DNA of 21,994 nt from DASWRT01 sp036403035 (GTDB lineage Bacteria > Pseudomonadota > Alphaproteobacteria > ATCC43930 > CGMCC-115725), in assembly GCA_036403035.1 (NCBI GenBank), contig DASWRT010000250.1:1-21994 (forward strand), read 5' to 3'. Position 1 is the first letter of the stretch. Every line of letters starts with the position of its first letter. The translations under genes were made by a program, and so were the position numbers. Below the pieces are notes generated by a model. The model made no database searches. It saw only the letters and a list, made by a program, of their open reading frames with translations, and was not told the DNA's origin. Shown in pieces: positions 15,083 to 21,881 of the stretch.

Positions 15083-16480
15083 ATGCGGCGACTTCTCCTG
15101 GTGGCAACTGCCGTCAGCCTGCTCTCGTTTCCGCTTTATGGCGCCGTGGACAAGCCCGCCCAGTTCGGCGCCGACGCCGTCCGCGAGATGGATCTCTTCG
15201 CCCGCGTTTTCGAGCGCGTGCGCGCCGAATACGTCGAGCCGGTCACGGACGAGAAGCTGATCGAATCGGCGCTCAACGGCATGCTGACCGCGCTCGACCC
15301 GCATTCCGGCTACATGAACGAGCAGGAATTCCGGGAGATGGAGGTGCAGACGCAGGGCGAGTTCGGCGGCATCGGCGCCGAGATCACGCAGGAGAACGGC
15401 CAGGTCAAGATCGTGACGCCGATCGACGACACGCCGGCCGCCCGCGCCGGCCTCAAGCCCGGCGACATCATCGCCCGCATCGACGAACAGCCGCTCGCCG
15501 ACATGACGCTCACCGAGGTCGTCGACAAGCTGCGCGGCAAGCCGGACACCGACGTCAAGCTGACGGTGCAGCGCGAGGGCAAGCAGCCGTTCGACGTCTC
15601 GCTGACCCGCGCGGTCGTGAAGGTCCAGTCCGTCAAGTCGCACATGGAGCCGGACAATATCGCCTATGTGCGGATAACCAGCTTCACCGAGCAGACCGAG
15701 GAGGGCCTCGACGACGCGATCGAGAAGCTGAAGCGGCAGAGCGGCGGAACGCTCGGCGGCTTGGTGCTCGATCTGCGCAACGATCCCGGCGGCCTGCTCG
15801 ATCAGGCGGTGGCGGTCGCCGGGAGCTTCCTCGACGGCGGCGAAATCGTTTCGACCCGCGGCCGGCAGGCCGACGACAATCAGAGCTTCACCGCGAAGCA
15901 GAACGGCGATCTGCTCCACGGCGTGCCGATCGTGGTCATGATCAACGGCGGCTCGGCGTCGGCCTCGGAGATCGTCGCCGGCGCCTTGCAGGACCACCGC
16001 CGGGCGATCCTGCTCGGCACCAAGAGCTTCGGCAAGGGCTCGGTGCAGACGATCATCCCGCTGCCGGGGCACGGCGCGATGCGGCTGACCACGGCGCGCT
16101 ACTACACGCCGTCCGGCCGCTCGATCCAGGCCAAGGGCATCGAGCCCGACATCGCCGTCGAACCCGCCAAGATCGAGCGGATCGCACAGGAGAAGATGGT
16201 CCACGAGGCGGACCTGCGCGGCGCGCTCAAGAACCCGGATCAGAACCCGGCGGCCGGAGCGGCGGCGACCGTACCTGCTTCCGGTGCGGCGCCGGGCCAA
16301 GCGGCGGCGCCGCCGAACGTGCCGCCCGGCACGACGCCGGCCGCTCCGTCCGAGCAGAGCGAAGCCGACGGCCTCGACGCGGGATTGCTCGGGACGCCGC
16401 AGGACTACCAGCTTGCGCGCGCCGTCGACCTGCTCCGCGGCGTTCGGATCTACAGCAGCCTCGCCGCGCAGAAGAGCTGA
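15083..16480 (+). CDS. ctpA: C-terminal processing protease (S41, CtpA-type)
   Basis: A 465-residue protease. A signal peptide (RRLLLVATAVSLLSFPLYG) is followed by the helical cap FERVRAEYVEPVTDEKLIESALNGMLTALDPHS, a PDZ domain (about 95-175) and the S41 catalytic domain. Catalytic Ser293 lies in GGSASASEIVAGAL and Lys318 in SFGKGSVQTI, 25 residues later as in the family. These periplasmic enzymes trim the C-termini of exported proteins and regulate peptidoglycan hydrolases. A Pro/Ala-rich linker (about 388-425) precedes a helical tail. The typical envC or nudix neighbours are absent, so this may be a second copy in the genome. AACGGGGTGATCG before ATG 15083 is a modest binding site. Confidence 0.94.
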   Translation: MRRLLLVATAVSLLSFPLYGAVDKPAQFGADAVREMDLFARVFERVRAEYVEPVTDEKLIESALNGMLTALDPHSGYMNEQEFREMEVQTQGEFGGIGAEITQENGQVKIVTPIDDTPAARAGLKPGDIIARIDEQPLADMTLTEVVDKLRGKPDTDVKLTVQREGKQPFDVSLTRAVVKVQSVKSHMEPDNIAYVRITSFTEQTEEGLDDAIEKLKRQSGGTLGGLVLDLRNDPGGLLDQAVAVAGSFLDGGEIVSTRGRQADDNQSFTAKQNGDLLHGVPIVVMINGGSASASEIVAGALQDHRRAILLGTKSFGKGSVQTIIPLPGHGAMRLTTARYYTPSGRSIQAKGIEPDIAVEPAKIERIAQEKMVHEADLRGALKNPDQNPAAGAAATVPASGAAPGQAAAPPNVPPGTTPAAPSEQSEADGLDAGLLGTPQDYQLARAVDLLRGVRIYSSLAAQKS

Positions 16481-16501
16481 AGGCTCGTCAGGGAACGATC
16501 T

Positions 16502-16602
16502 TTCACCGCGGAGGATGCGGAGACCCGCTGAGGTATAATTTCTTGCGCGCTGCAGGCCGCAGGCGTTTGCTCGGCGATGCTCCGCGTGTTCTCCGCGGTG
16601 AA
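16502..16602. repeat. Inverted repeat with 12-bp perfect arms after ctpA (REP-like)
   Basis: TTCACCGCGGAG (16502-16513) and CTCCGCGGTGAA (16591-16602) are exact reverse complements 77 bp apart, and similarity continues inward with gaps (a second GCGGAG unit in the left arm, CTCCGC in the right). It begins 22 bp after the ctpA stop. The doubled CGCGGAG pattern resembles dispersed palindromic repeats of bacterial genomes; that it is dispersed here is a guess. Confidence 0.6.
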
Positions 16603-16719
16603 CGGAGCGTCTATTTCCTCTCCAAGCCGCGACCGGATCCGGCGGCGGCGCCGTCGCCGTTCTGTCATCGAGTTCTGGTAGGCAGGGCGCTGCGTGCCTC
16701 CAACCTTTCGGAGAACTCC

Positions 16720-17136
16720 ATGCAGCATGAACCCGGCCCGGCGACGATCCGCTCGGCGATCAAGGCGACGTTCGTAAAGCTGATCGGCACGACCCTCCCG
16801 CGGCGCCGGACGCGCGACGGAAGGCGGCGGCCGTCTCGGGCGCTTTTCCTCAGACAGCCGGCCGCGCACTTGTCCGCGATGCCGGTCGAGCCGACGACGA
16901 CGCCCGCACCCCCGAGCCCGTCGCCCGACATCGTGGCCTTGACGATCCTTGCGGCGAATCGGCTCGGGCCGGCCTGCATCCGCGCCTCGGCGACCGGCAG
17001 GACGCTGCGGCTCGCAGTACCGGATGCGCAGACCGCGTCGATCTTCGACGCCGCGCTGGCGCAGATGCGGAAAAACCGAGTGACCGACCGGCTCGTCGAG
17101 GTGGTCGTCGACTCGGCCGACGCCGAGCGGGGCTGA
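16720..17136 (+). CDS. Hypothetical 138-aa protein
   Basis: Not recognised. The codon third positions are strongly G/C-rich, as in real genes here, and GGAGAACTCC precedes ATG 16720. The N-terminal half is basic and Pro/Thr-rich (KLIGTTLPRRRTRDG, then PTTTPAPPSPSP), probably a disordered linker. The C-terminal half (DIVALTILAANRLGPACIRASATGRTLRLAVPDAQTASIFDAALAQMRK and then TDRLVEVVVDS) looks like a small alpha/beta domain. No signal peptide or membrane helix is evident. It stands alone between the REP-like palindrome and a minus-strand small gene. Confidence 0.5.
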   Translation: MQHEPGPATIRSAIKATFVKLIGTTLPRRRTRDGRRRPSRALFLRQPAAHLSAMPVEPTTTPAPPSPSPDIVALTILAANRLGPACIRASATGRTLRLAVPDAQTASIFDAALAQMRKNRVTDRLVEVVVDSADAERG

Positions 17137-17276
17137 ACGCGGCCGGCGTCCGCTCGCCGGTCCCTTGCTCCGCATCGCGCCGCGCCGCGCCGCGGGATCG
17201 CAGCCGGCCGGCGCGGGCGCGGGCGGCGCAGCTCAGCCCGCTTTTCCCACCGGGACGCTCCCGCCGGAAGCCGGGG

Positions 17277-17429
17277 TTACAGCAGGTGTGCGATGGCGTG
17301 AAGGACGCCGGCGACAAGCAGCCACGATCCGGCGACGACGACGGTGAGGATCACGGTGCAGGTTGTCGGCGAGAACGGCTCGTTCTCGGCGACGGTGCTG
17401 GCGGTCGAGGTAAAGTGGTTGCGAACCAT
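17277..17429 (-). CDS. 50-aa single-pass membrane protein
   Basis: Starts MVRNHFTSTASTVAENEPFSP and ends with one hydrophobic helix (TVILTVVVAGSWLLVAGVLHAIAHLL). GAGAGGAGAGAGCG directly before ATG 17429 is a strong ribosome binding site, which makes a real small gene likely despite its size. No function can be assigned. The orientation is divergent to the sugar-transferase-like gene at 17600. Confidence 0.6.
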   Translation of the reverse strand: MVRNHFTSTASTVAENEPFSPTTCTVILTVVVAGSWLLVAGVLHAIAHLL

Positions 17430-17599
17430 CGCTCTCTCCTCTCGCGAACGGCGCAGATTCTGCGGCCGAAGCACTATTATCAGAGCGCGCAAACGTAAAA
17501 GTTGCGTCAATTTCGAAGCAATTCCTTTCCCGCCGCCGCCGTTGCTTTACCTCTCGGTTACCCGTCAACGGCGACTCTCCGTGCATGCGGAGAGCGCCG

Positions 17600-18064
17600 A
17601 TGATGCCCATGAACGCACCTCTGAACGCACCACGACCGAAATCCTCGGCCCCGACGCCGTCGGAGCGGCTCCGCGCGGCGGCGCTGCTGGCGCTGGCGGC
17701 TCCGGCGATCCTGCTGATTGGCGCGGCGATCCGTGCCGAAGACGGCGGCCCGGCGTTCGTGCGGCACCGGCGCCTCGATGCCCATGGCCGTCCGATCGTC
17801 GTCCGCCGCTTCCGGACGCATCGCGACGACGGACGCGCGACGATCTCAGCGCACGCCGTCACGGCGGTCGGACGGTTCCTGGAACGCGCCGCTCTCGACG
17901 AGTTGCCGCTCCTGATCAGCATCGCGCGCGGCGAGCATCCCTGGTCGCTGCCCCGCGCGGACCGGGGCCGGGCGCCGCAACGGCACGCGCCGCGGACCGT
18001 CGTCTCGGCCGCCAGGACGCGGCCGACGCAACGCTGGTACGCCTCCCGGCCGCCTCTCCCCTAA
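17600..18064 (+). CDS. Degenerate sugar-transferase-like protein (polyprenyl-phosphate sugar phosphotransferase family)
   Basis: A 154-residue product with one hydrophobic helix (AAALLALAAPAILLIGAAI) followed by GPAFVRHRRLDAHGRPIVVRRFRTH, VGRFLERAALDELPLLISIARGEHPW. This is the order of the bacterial sugar transferase domain that starts exopolysaccharide or O-antigen synthesis by loading a sugar phosphate on undecaprenyl phosphate. However, the usual FRTM is FRTH, the usual DELPQLxNVLxGxMSLVGPRP reads DELPLLISIARGEHPWSLPRADRG, and the C-terminus after it is short and basic. It may be a remnant or a repurposed relative. ATG 17600 has GGAGAG five bases upstream; 17585 is an alternative. No polysaccharide genes are adjacent. 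Confidence 0.65.
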   Translation: MMPMNAPLNAPRPKSSAPTPSERLRAAALLALAAPAILLIGAAIRAEDGGPAFVRHRRLDAHGRPIVVRRFRTHRDDGRATISAHAVTAVGRFLERAALDELPLLISIARGEHPWSLPRADRGRAPQRHAPRTVVSAARTRPTQRWYASRPPLP

Positions 18065-18102
18065 TACCGTCGGCCTCGGTCGGTGACCGATGCCGACGGT
18101 AT
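18064..18102. terminator. Nested palindrome after the sugar-transferase-like gene
   Basis: ATACCGTCGGC (18064-18074) and GCCGACGGTAT (18092-18102) are perfect 11-bp arms, with a smaller TCGGT-G-ACCGA hairpin inside (18080-18090). The left arm starts at the last base of the stop codon, so it probably ends transcription or protects the mRNA end. No T-tract follows. The compact double-stem shape would also suit a dispersed palindromic repeat. Confidence 0.6.
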
Positions 18103-18192
18103 AAGAGCCCAGCCGTCTCTGCCCCAAGCTAAGAGGGCCTTGCAGATCGGGTATCGACCGGTAGTGTTGGACAACCCAACGGAGGTCATGCC

Positions 18193-19218
18193 ATGAGCGA
18201 GGAACGCAACCGCCGGATCGTGCTCGCCGCCCGTCCGAACGGCGAGCCGAAGGACAGCGACTTTCGCTTGGAAGAGACGCCGGTGCCGGCGCCCGGACCG
18301 GGCCAGGTGCTGTTGCGCACGGTCTATCTCTCGCTCGACCCCTACATGCGCGGGCGGATGAACGCCGCCAAGTCCTACGCGAAGCCCGTCGAGGTCGGCG
18401 AGGTGATGGTCGGCGGCACGGTGAGCCGAGTCGTGGCCTCCAACCTCGCCGGCTTCGCCCCCGGCGACGTCGTCGAGGGGCGGACCGGCTGGCAGGACTT
18501 CGCCTTGTCCGACGGCAAGGACCTGCGCAAGGTCGATCCGTCGCTCGCGCCGATCTCGACCGCGGTCGGCGTGCTCGGCATGCCGGGCATGACCGCCTAT
18601 ACCGGCCTGCTCAATATCGGCCAGCCGAAGCCCGGCGAGACCGTCGTGGTCGCGGCGGCCTCCGGCGCGGTCGGCTCGGTCGTCGGACAGATCGCCAAGG
18701 TCAAGGGCTGCCGCGCCGTCGGGATCGCCGGCGGACGCGACAAATGCGACTTCGTCGTCCGCGAACTCGGCTTCGACGCCTGCCTCGACCACCGCAGTCC
18801 CGACCTCGGGGAGCAGCTCGCGGCGGCCTGCCCCAAGGGGATCGACGTCTATTTCGAAAATGTCGGCGGCGCCGTGTTCGAGGCGGTGCTGCCGCTGCTC
18901 AACCAGTTCGCCCGCATGCCGGTCTGCGGCCTCATCGCCCATTACAACGCCACCGAGCTGCCGCCGGGCCCGAACCGGGTGCCGCAGCTGATGCGTGCGG
19001 TGCTGTCGAACCGGCTGACGCTGCGCGGCTTCATCGTCTGGGACTTCGCAGCGCAGGAGCCGCAATTTCTTCAGGAGGTCGGCGCCTGGATCCGCGAGGG
19101 CCGGATCAAGTACCGCGAGGATGTCGTCGACGGGCTGGAGAACGCGCCACGCGCCTTCCGGGGCCTGCTGCGCGGCGAGAATTTCGGCAAGCTGCTGGTG
19201 CGGGTGTCGCAGGAGTAA
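18193..19218 (+). CDS. NADP-dependent oxidoreductase, zinc-free MDR family
   Basis: A 341-residue medium-chain reductase/dehydrogenase. VLLRTVYLSLDPYMRGRM is the substrate-domain motif of the leukotriene B4 dehydrogenase/curcumin reductase branch, and VVVAAASGAVGSVVGQIAKVKGC supplies the glycine-rich NADPH site. IDVYFENVGG and the final ENAPRAFRGLLRGENFGKLLV complete the pattern. The zinc-binding Cys residues of alcohol dehydrogenases are absent. Such enzymes reduce the double bond of enones. ATG 18193 has GGAGG eight bases upstream. It is 62 bp ahead of the Ldh2-type gene on the same strand, so the two may be co-transcribed. Confidence 0.93.
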   Translation: MSEERNRRIVLAARPNGEPKDSDFRLEETPVPAPGPGQVLLRTVYLSLDPYMRGRMNAAKSYAKPVEVGEVMVGGTVSRVVASNLAGFAPGDVVEGRTGWQDFALSDGKDLRKVDPSLAPISTAVGVLGMPGMTAYTGLLNIGQPKPGETVVVAAASGAVGSVVGQIAKVKGCRAVGIAGGRDKCDFVVRELGFDACLDHRSPDLGEQLAAACPKGIDVYFENVGGAVFEAVLPLLNQFARMPVCGLIAHYNATELPPGPNRVPQLMRAVLSNRLTLRGFIVWDFAAQEPQFLQEVGAWIREGRIKYREDVVDGLENAPRAFRGLLRGENFGKLLVRVSQE

Positions 19219-19280
19219 CAGCTTGCGCGCCGCGCCGGCGAGAGAACGATCATAGAAAAGGACAAGGAGGAAACAGCACG

Positions 19281-20384
19281 ATGCTGATCGCGCATGCCAA
19301 CCTTGGGGCGGTTACCGAGGCCATTCTTATTGCCGCCGGCAGCGATGACAACGAAGCGCGGATCGTCTCCGATCACCTCGTCGGCGCGAACCTTGCCGGC
19401 CACGACAGCCACGGCGTCGGCATGATCCCGAATTACATGAAGAATCTCCACGAGGGAACGCTGCGGCCGAACCGGCATGCCGAGTTCCTGCGCCGCGACG
19501 GGGTGATCGGCATCGTCGACGGCGGCCGCGGGTACGGGCAGGTGATCGCCCGAGAGGCGATGGAGTGGGCGATCGGGAAAGCGCGCGAGGCCGGCGTCGC
19601 CGTCACCGCGCTGCGCAATACGCACCATGTCGCCCGCGTCGGCACCTATGGCGAGCAGGTCTGCGCCGCCGGGCTCGTCTCGCTGCACTTCGTCAACGTC
19701 AATTCCGGCCCGCCGCGCGTGGCGCCGTTCCGCGGCGCGACCGGCCGGATGGGCACGAACCCGGTCTGCATCGCGGTGCCGGGCACCGACGCTACGCCGG
19801 CGGTGGTCCTCGATTTCGCCACCAGCAAGATCGCGATCGGCAAGGTCCGCGTCGCCTACAACGAGGGCCGGCAGGTCAAGGAAGGGACTCTCATCGACGG
19901 CGCGGGCCGGCCGACGACCGATCCCTCCGTGCTCTTCAGCAATCCGCTCGGCGCCGTGCTGCCGATCGGCGAGCACAAGGGCTATGGGCTGGCGATGATG
20001 TGCGAGCTGCTCGGCGGGGCGCTCGCCGGCAGCAACACCGTACAGCCCGAGAACAGCCGCGACGTCGGCATCACGAACGGCATGGTCTCGATCGTGCTGA
20101 ACCCCGGTCATTTCGTCGATGTCGGCTGGTTCCGGCACGAGGTCGACCAGCTCGTCTCCTATCTGAAGGACACGCCGGCCGCCGATCCGGACGCGCCGGT
20201 GCTCGTTCCCGGCGAACCGGAGCGCCAGTACCGCGCGCAGCGCGGCGCGGCCGGCATCCCGGTCGATGACGAGACATGGCGGGAGATCCTTGAGGCCGGC
20301 GCCAGCGTCGGCGTCGCGGCGGACCGGCTCCAAGCGCTGGCGCGCGGCGAAGGCGGCGGCAGCGGCGGCAGCAGCGCGGGCTGA
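19281..20384 (+). CDS. Ldh2-family (malate/L-lactate type) oxidoreductase
   Basis: A 367-residue NAD(P)-dependent dehydrogenase of the Ldh2/YlbC fold. The catalytic His44 lies in AGHDSHGVGMIPNY. FVNVNSGPPRVAPFRGATGRMGTNPVCIAVPG and the later GAVLPIGEHKGYGLAMMCELLGGAL are family signatures. Members oxidise malate, lactate, ureidoglycolate or sulfolactate; the substrate here is unclear. GGAGG lies ten bases upstream of ATG 19281. The C-terminus ends in a Gly/Ser-rich tail beyond the family core. A dehydrogenase-reductase operon with the preceding gene suggests catabolism of a small hydroxy acid, which is inference. Confidence 0.9.
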   Translation: MLIAHANLGAVTEAILIAAGSDDNEARIVSDHLVGANLAGHDSHGVGMIPNYMKNLHEGTLRPNRHAEFLRRDGVIGIVDGGRGYGQVIAREAMEWAIGKAREAGVAVTALRNTHHVARVGTYGEQVCAAGLVSLHFVNVNSGPPRVAPFRGATGRMGTNPVCIAVPGTDATPAVVLDFATSKIAIGKVRVAYNEGRQVKEGTLIDGAGRPTTDPSVLFSNPLGAVLPIGEHKGYGLAMMCELLGGALAGSNTVQPENSRDVGITNGMVSIVLNPGHFVDVGWFRHEVDQLVSYLKDTPAADPDAPVLVPGEPERQYRAQRGAAGIPVDDETWREILEAGASVGVAADRLQALARGEGGGSGGSSAG

Positions 20385-20463
20385 GCGGCGCACCTCACCG
20401 GCCGCGGACGCCGGGCACGATATCGGACCGATCGGCGGGAAGGAGGAGGAAAGGCACGGGCTC

Positions 20464-20485
20464 GGAGCCTGTCTCGGTAGGCTCC
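20464..20485. terminator. Hairpin downstream of the Ldh2-type gene
   Basis: GGAGCCT (20464-20470) and AGGCTCC (20479-20485) form a perfect 7-bp stem with an 8-base loop, 80 bp after the dehydrogenase stop. No T-tract follows, so termination would be weak or Rho-assisted. Confidence 0.45.
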
Positions 20486-20488
20486 TGA

Positions 20489-20506
20489 GTGTGACGGCTG
20501 TCACAC
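20489..20506. promoter_or_regulatory. CRP/FNR-type palindrome (TGTGA-N6-TCACA)
   Basis: GTGTGAC and GTCACAC form perfect 7-bp arms around GGCT. The core TGTGA-CGGCTG-TCACA is an exact match to the CRP-type consensus. It lies 48 bp before the ATG of a small membrane-protein candidate. Which regulator of this family exists in the host is not known. Confidence 0.5.
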
Positions 20507-20553
20507 GTCCCTTTCATGCCACGGCCCGGCAAGCCGCCGACACGCTATCGGTG

Positions 20554-20688
20554 ATGCGGTTTCCCGCATCGTTAGAGCGAGTCATGTGGCTGTTCTCGGA
20601 TTTGGATCGATGGTCTCGTATCGAGCGCGTGTTCGCCGGCCTCGTCGCGGCGCTGCTCATCCTGCTTGTTGGCCTGTGCATCCATTGA
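20554..20688 (+). CDS. Small single-pass membrane protein candidate (44 aa)
   Basis: MRFPASLERVMWLFSDLDRWSRIERV followed by a hydrophobic helix (FAGLVAALLILLVGLCIH) at the C-terminus. ATG 20584 would give 34 residues and has only a weak AGAGCGAG before it; 20554 has no obvious ribosome binding site either. The amphipathic start plus single helix is the shape of many small membrane proteins. It may be controlled by the CRP-type palindrome upstream. Confidence 0.4.
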   Translation: MRFPASLERVMWLFSDLDRWSRIERVFAGLVAALLILLVGLCIH

Positions 20689-20720
20689 GCGGCTGACGCG
20701 CCGGCAGTGGAGAGCCGGCC

Positions 20721-20751
20721 GGAAAGGCAACAGCTTGTCTCGGCAGGCTCC
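20721..20751. repeat. Second copy of a short sequence, GGAAAGGCA...TGTCTCGGCAGGCTCC
   Basis: GGAAAGGCA followed by a short spacer and TTGTCTCGGCAGGCTCC matches the segment at 20448-20485 (15 of 17 bases in the second part). The copies flank the small membrane-protein candidate, the second lying between two convergent small genes. Confidence 0.4.
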
Positions 20752-20770
20752 GGACAGACCGGTTGCACTC

Positions 20771-20995
20771 TTAGCCGCGCTCGTCGGCGAGACGCTCCAG
20801 TTCGAGCCGGACGCGCGCTATTGCGCGCATGGCGCGGTCGCTGTCGTTGCGCAGCGCGTCGATGTTCTCCGGCGCAGGGTCGGTGAGAGCCGTATCGAGT
20901 TTCTTCAGGAACTCGCTGACGCTCTCCGTCACATGCTCCCGGAGCGCCCAGTCGAACTTGCCCCGATTGCCGCCGGCCCCCGTCTCCCGAACCAT
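20771..20995 (-). CDS. Hypothetical 74-aa helical protein, likely under general-stress control
   Basis: Not recognised. The sequence (FDWALREHVTESVSEFLKKLDTALTDPAPENIDALRNDSDRAMRAIARVRLELERLADE) is almost entirely predicted helix, charged and probably cytoplasmic. GAGG lies five bases before ATG 20995. An exact EcfG-type promoter lies about 150 bp upstream, and a long inverted repeat lies in the leader, its right-hand RNA arm reaching into the ribosome binding site. This makes a stress-regulated small protein with possible translational control. Confidence 0.7.
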   Translation of the reverse strand: MVRETGAGGNRGKFDWALREHVTESVSEFLKKLDTALTDPAPENIDALRNDSDRAMRAIARVRLELERLADERG

Positions 20996-21000
20996 GAATC

Positions 21001-21121
21001 CTCGCTAGTGATACGGCGCAAACACTCGGTTCCCACCGGACGCCTTATGAAAGTTCGTGAGACGTCAGGAGACGTCAGGGTATTGGCCGGAATCGTCTGT
21101 TCGCGCCGTACCACTAGTGAG
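21001..21121 (-). repeat. Long inverted repeat in the leader of the 74-aa gene
   Basis: 21001-21019 and 21103-21121 are complementary at 17 of 19 positions (one G-U wobble and one A-C mismatch in the RNA), and a further five pairs plus a second short helix can extend the stem inward. In minus-strand RNA the 3' arm ends GCGAG, so it covers most of the ribosome binding site GCGAGG just before ATG 20995. The loop holds a tandem 10-bp repeat. It could be a translational switch, or the terminal repeats of a small mobile element. Confidence 0.65.
21059..21078. repeat. Perfect tandem repeat of a 10-bp unit
   Basis: GAGACGTCAG occurs twice in direct succession. Each unit contains the palindrome GACGTC. 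It sits in the loop of the inverted repeat at 21001-21121. Confidence 0.85.
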
Positions 21122-21142
21122 CATGACGCAGTAGTTCCTTGG

Positions 21143-21167
21143 AACGACCCGCCATGAACGCGGTTCC
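21143..21167 (-). promoter_or_regulatory. EcfG-type general-stress promoter
   Basis: Read on the minus strand, GGAAC (21167-21163), exactly 16 bp, then CGTT (21146-21143) matches the alphaproteobacterial general-stress sigma factor consensus GGAAC-N16/17-CGTT. Transcription would begin near 21135 and give a leader of about 140 nt before the 74-aa gene. Confidence 0.65.
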
Positions 21168-21201
21168 CGCCGCCGGCGCAGCAGCCCGGAGTTCCGGGAG
21201 A

Positions 21202-21471
21202 TCAATGGCCGTGCCGGCGGCCGCCTTGCGTCGTCGCCGACGTGTCGACAAGGGTTAAAGTGGGGTCGAGGCGGTATTCTTTCCGTCCCAGCGCCAATGC
21301 AGCCGCCTCCGAGCTCTCCAAGGAAAGCTGAAGGTTCACCATCCCATCAGATCCGGTTTTCAGGCGTATGCCGGGCGTTTTTATTCCATGCTCCTCTAAT
21401 CTGTACCAAAGCTCTGCAATGAAGTCCTCCGCCTCGGGCATGGACATGGGCGAAAGACGAACAGTGCGCAT
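21202..21471 (-). CDS. Hypothetical 89-aa protein
   Basis: Not recognised. MRTVRLSPMSMPEAEDFIAELWYRLEEHGIKTPGIRLKTG, then MVNLQLSLESSEAAALALG, alternates helix and strand in a way that suggests a small compact alpha/beta domain. The tail (TSATTQGGRRHGH) is polar and His/Arg-rich. GGGGGAA lies six bases before ATG 21471. Its upstream region is unusually AT-rich. It precedes the 74-aa gene in the same direction, but that gene has its own promoter. Confidence 0.65.
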   Translation of the reverse strand: MRTVRLSPMSMPEAEDFIAELWYRLEEHGIKTPGIRLKTGSDGMVNLQLSLESSEAAALALGRKEYRLDPTLTLVDTSATTQGGRRHGH

Positions 21472-21881
21472 CGTATTCCCCCAACATAAGATTATCTTTT
21501 TAGGTTCAGACTTTGATTTTCAACATGCCGCCTTGTCATCGTATCTTACGAAATGCGGCTTCAGTGATAACGAAACCAGCCATTTACAATAATTAACCTT
21601 AGGTAGAATTTCGTATCTCTCGTCGATCATTAATAATGAGCGATTTTGGCCGCATGGAATACAATTCTGTTAAAAATGATCCTTATTTCTCTGCAATCTA
21701 CGAACTGACTGGGGCGAAGCGGCCCGGTTGATCGCCTGTTTCTGACGATCCGCAACAACGCGAGCATCTCGTCTTCCAGTGAGGGCGCGGACGCAGATTT
21801 GCGCGGAAGCGGACGACGATGCATCGGCGCGGGTCGGTGGCGGCGATGAACCTGCCGCCACCGATCCGCGATCGACCGTCC
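21472..21881. other. 410-bp AT-rich gap without a convincing gene
   Basis: From about 21480 to 21700 the base composition is much lower in GC than the rest of the window. It presumably includes the promoter of the 89-aa gene. A 31-codon plus-strand frame (21636-21731) and two minus-strand frames are open but lack ribosome binding sites and family matches. The right end holds a hairpin at 21834-21864. Confidence 0.5.
21834..21864 (-). terminator. Hairpin downstream of the right-edge gene
   Basis: TCGGTGGCGGC (21834-21844) and GCCGCCACCGA (21854-21864) form a perfect 11-bp stem with a 9-base loop, 17 bp beyond the stop of the minus-strand gene fragment. No T-tract is present, so termination is likely but not certain. 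Confidence 0.6.

Larger units (their letters stand above)
20385..20553. other. Gene-free leader region with hairpin and CRP-type site
   Basis: Downstream of the Ldh2-type gene no gene is visible until a small membrane-protein candidate at 20554. The stretch contains a hairpin (20464-20485) and a TGTGA-N6-TCACA palindrome (20489-20506), listed separately. The sequence GGAAAGGCA...TGTCTCGG-AGGCTCC recurs at 20721-20751. Confidence 0.5.

Noticed and set aside
14897..16300. Long minus-strand open frame opposite ctpA
   Set aside because: The protease domain, PDZ and catalytic pair are intact on the plus strand; the opposite product is Arg/Val/Asp-rich without motifs.
16450..17175. Minus-strand 241-codon frame overlapping the 138-aa gene
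   Set aside because: It runs through the REP-like palindrome and into the 3' end of ctpA, and its product is Arg/Ser/Pro-rich; the plus-strand frame has a better ribosome binding site and codon bias.
21636..21731. 31-codon plus-strand frame in the AT-rich patch
   Set aside because: No ribosome binding site, no family match and codon use unlike the window; it could be a gene remnant but nothing supports it.
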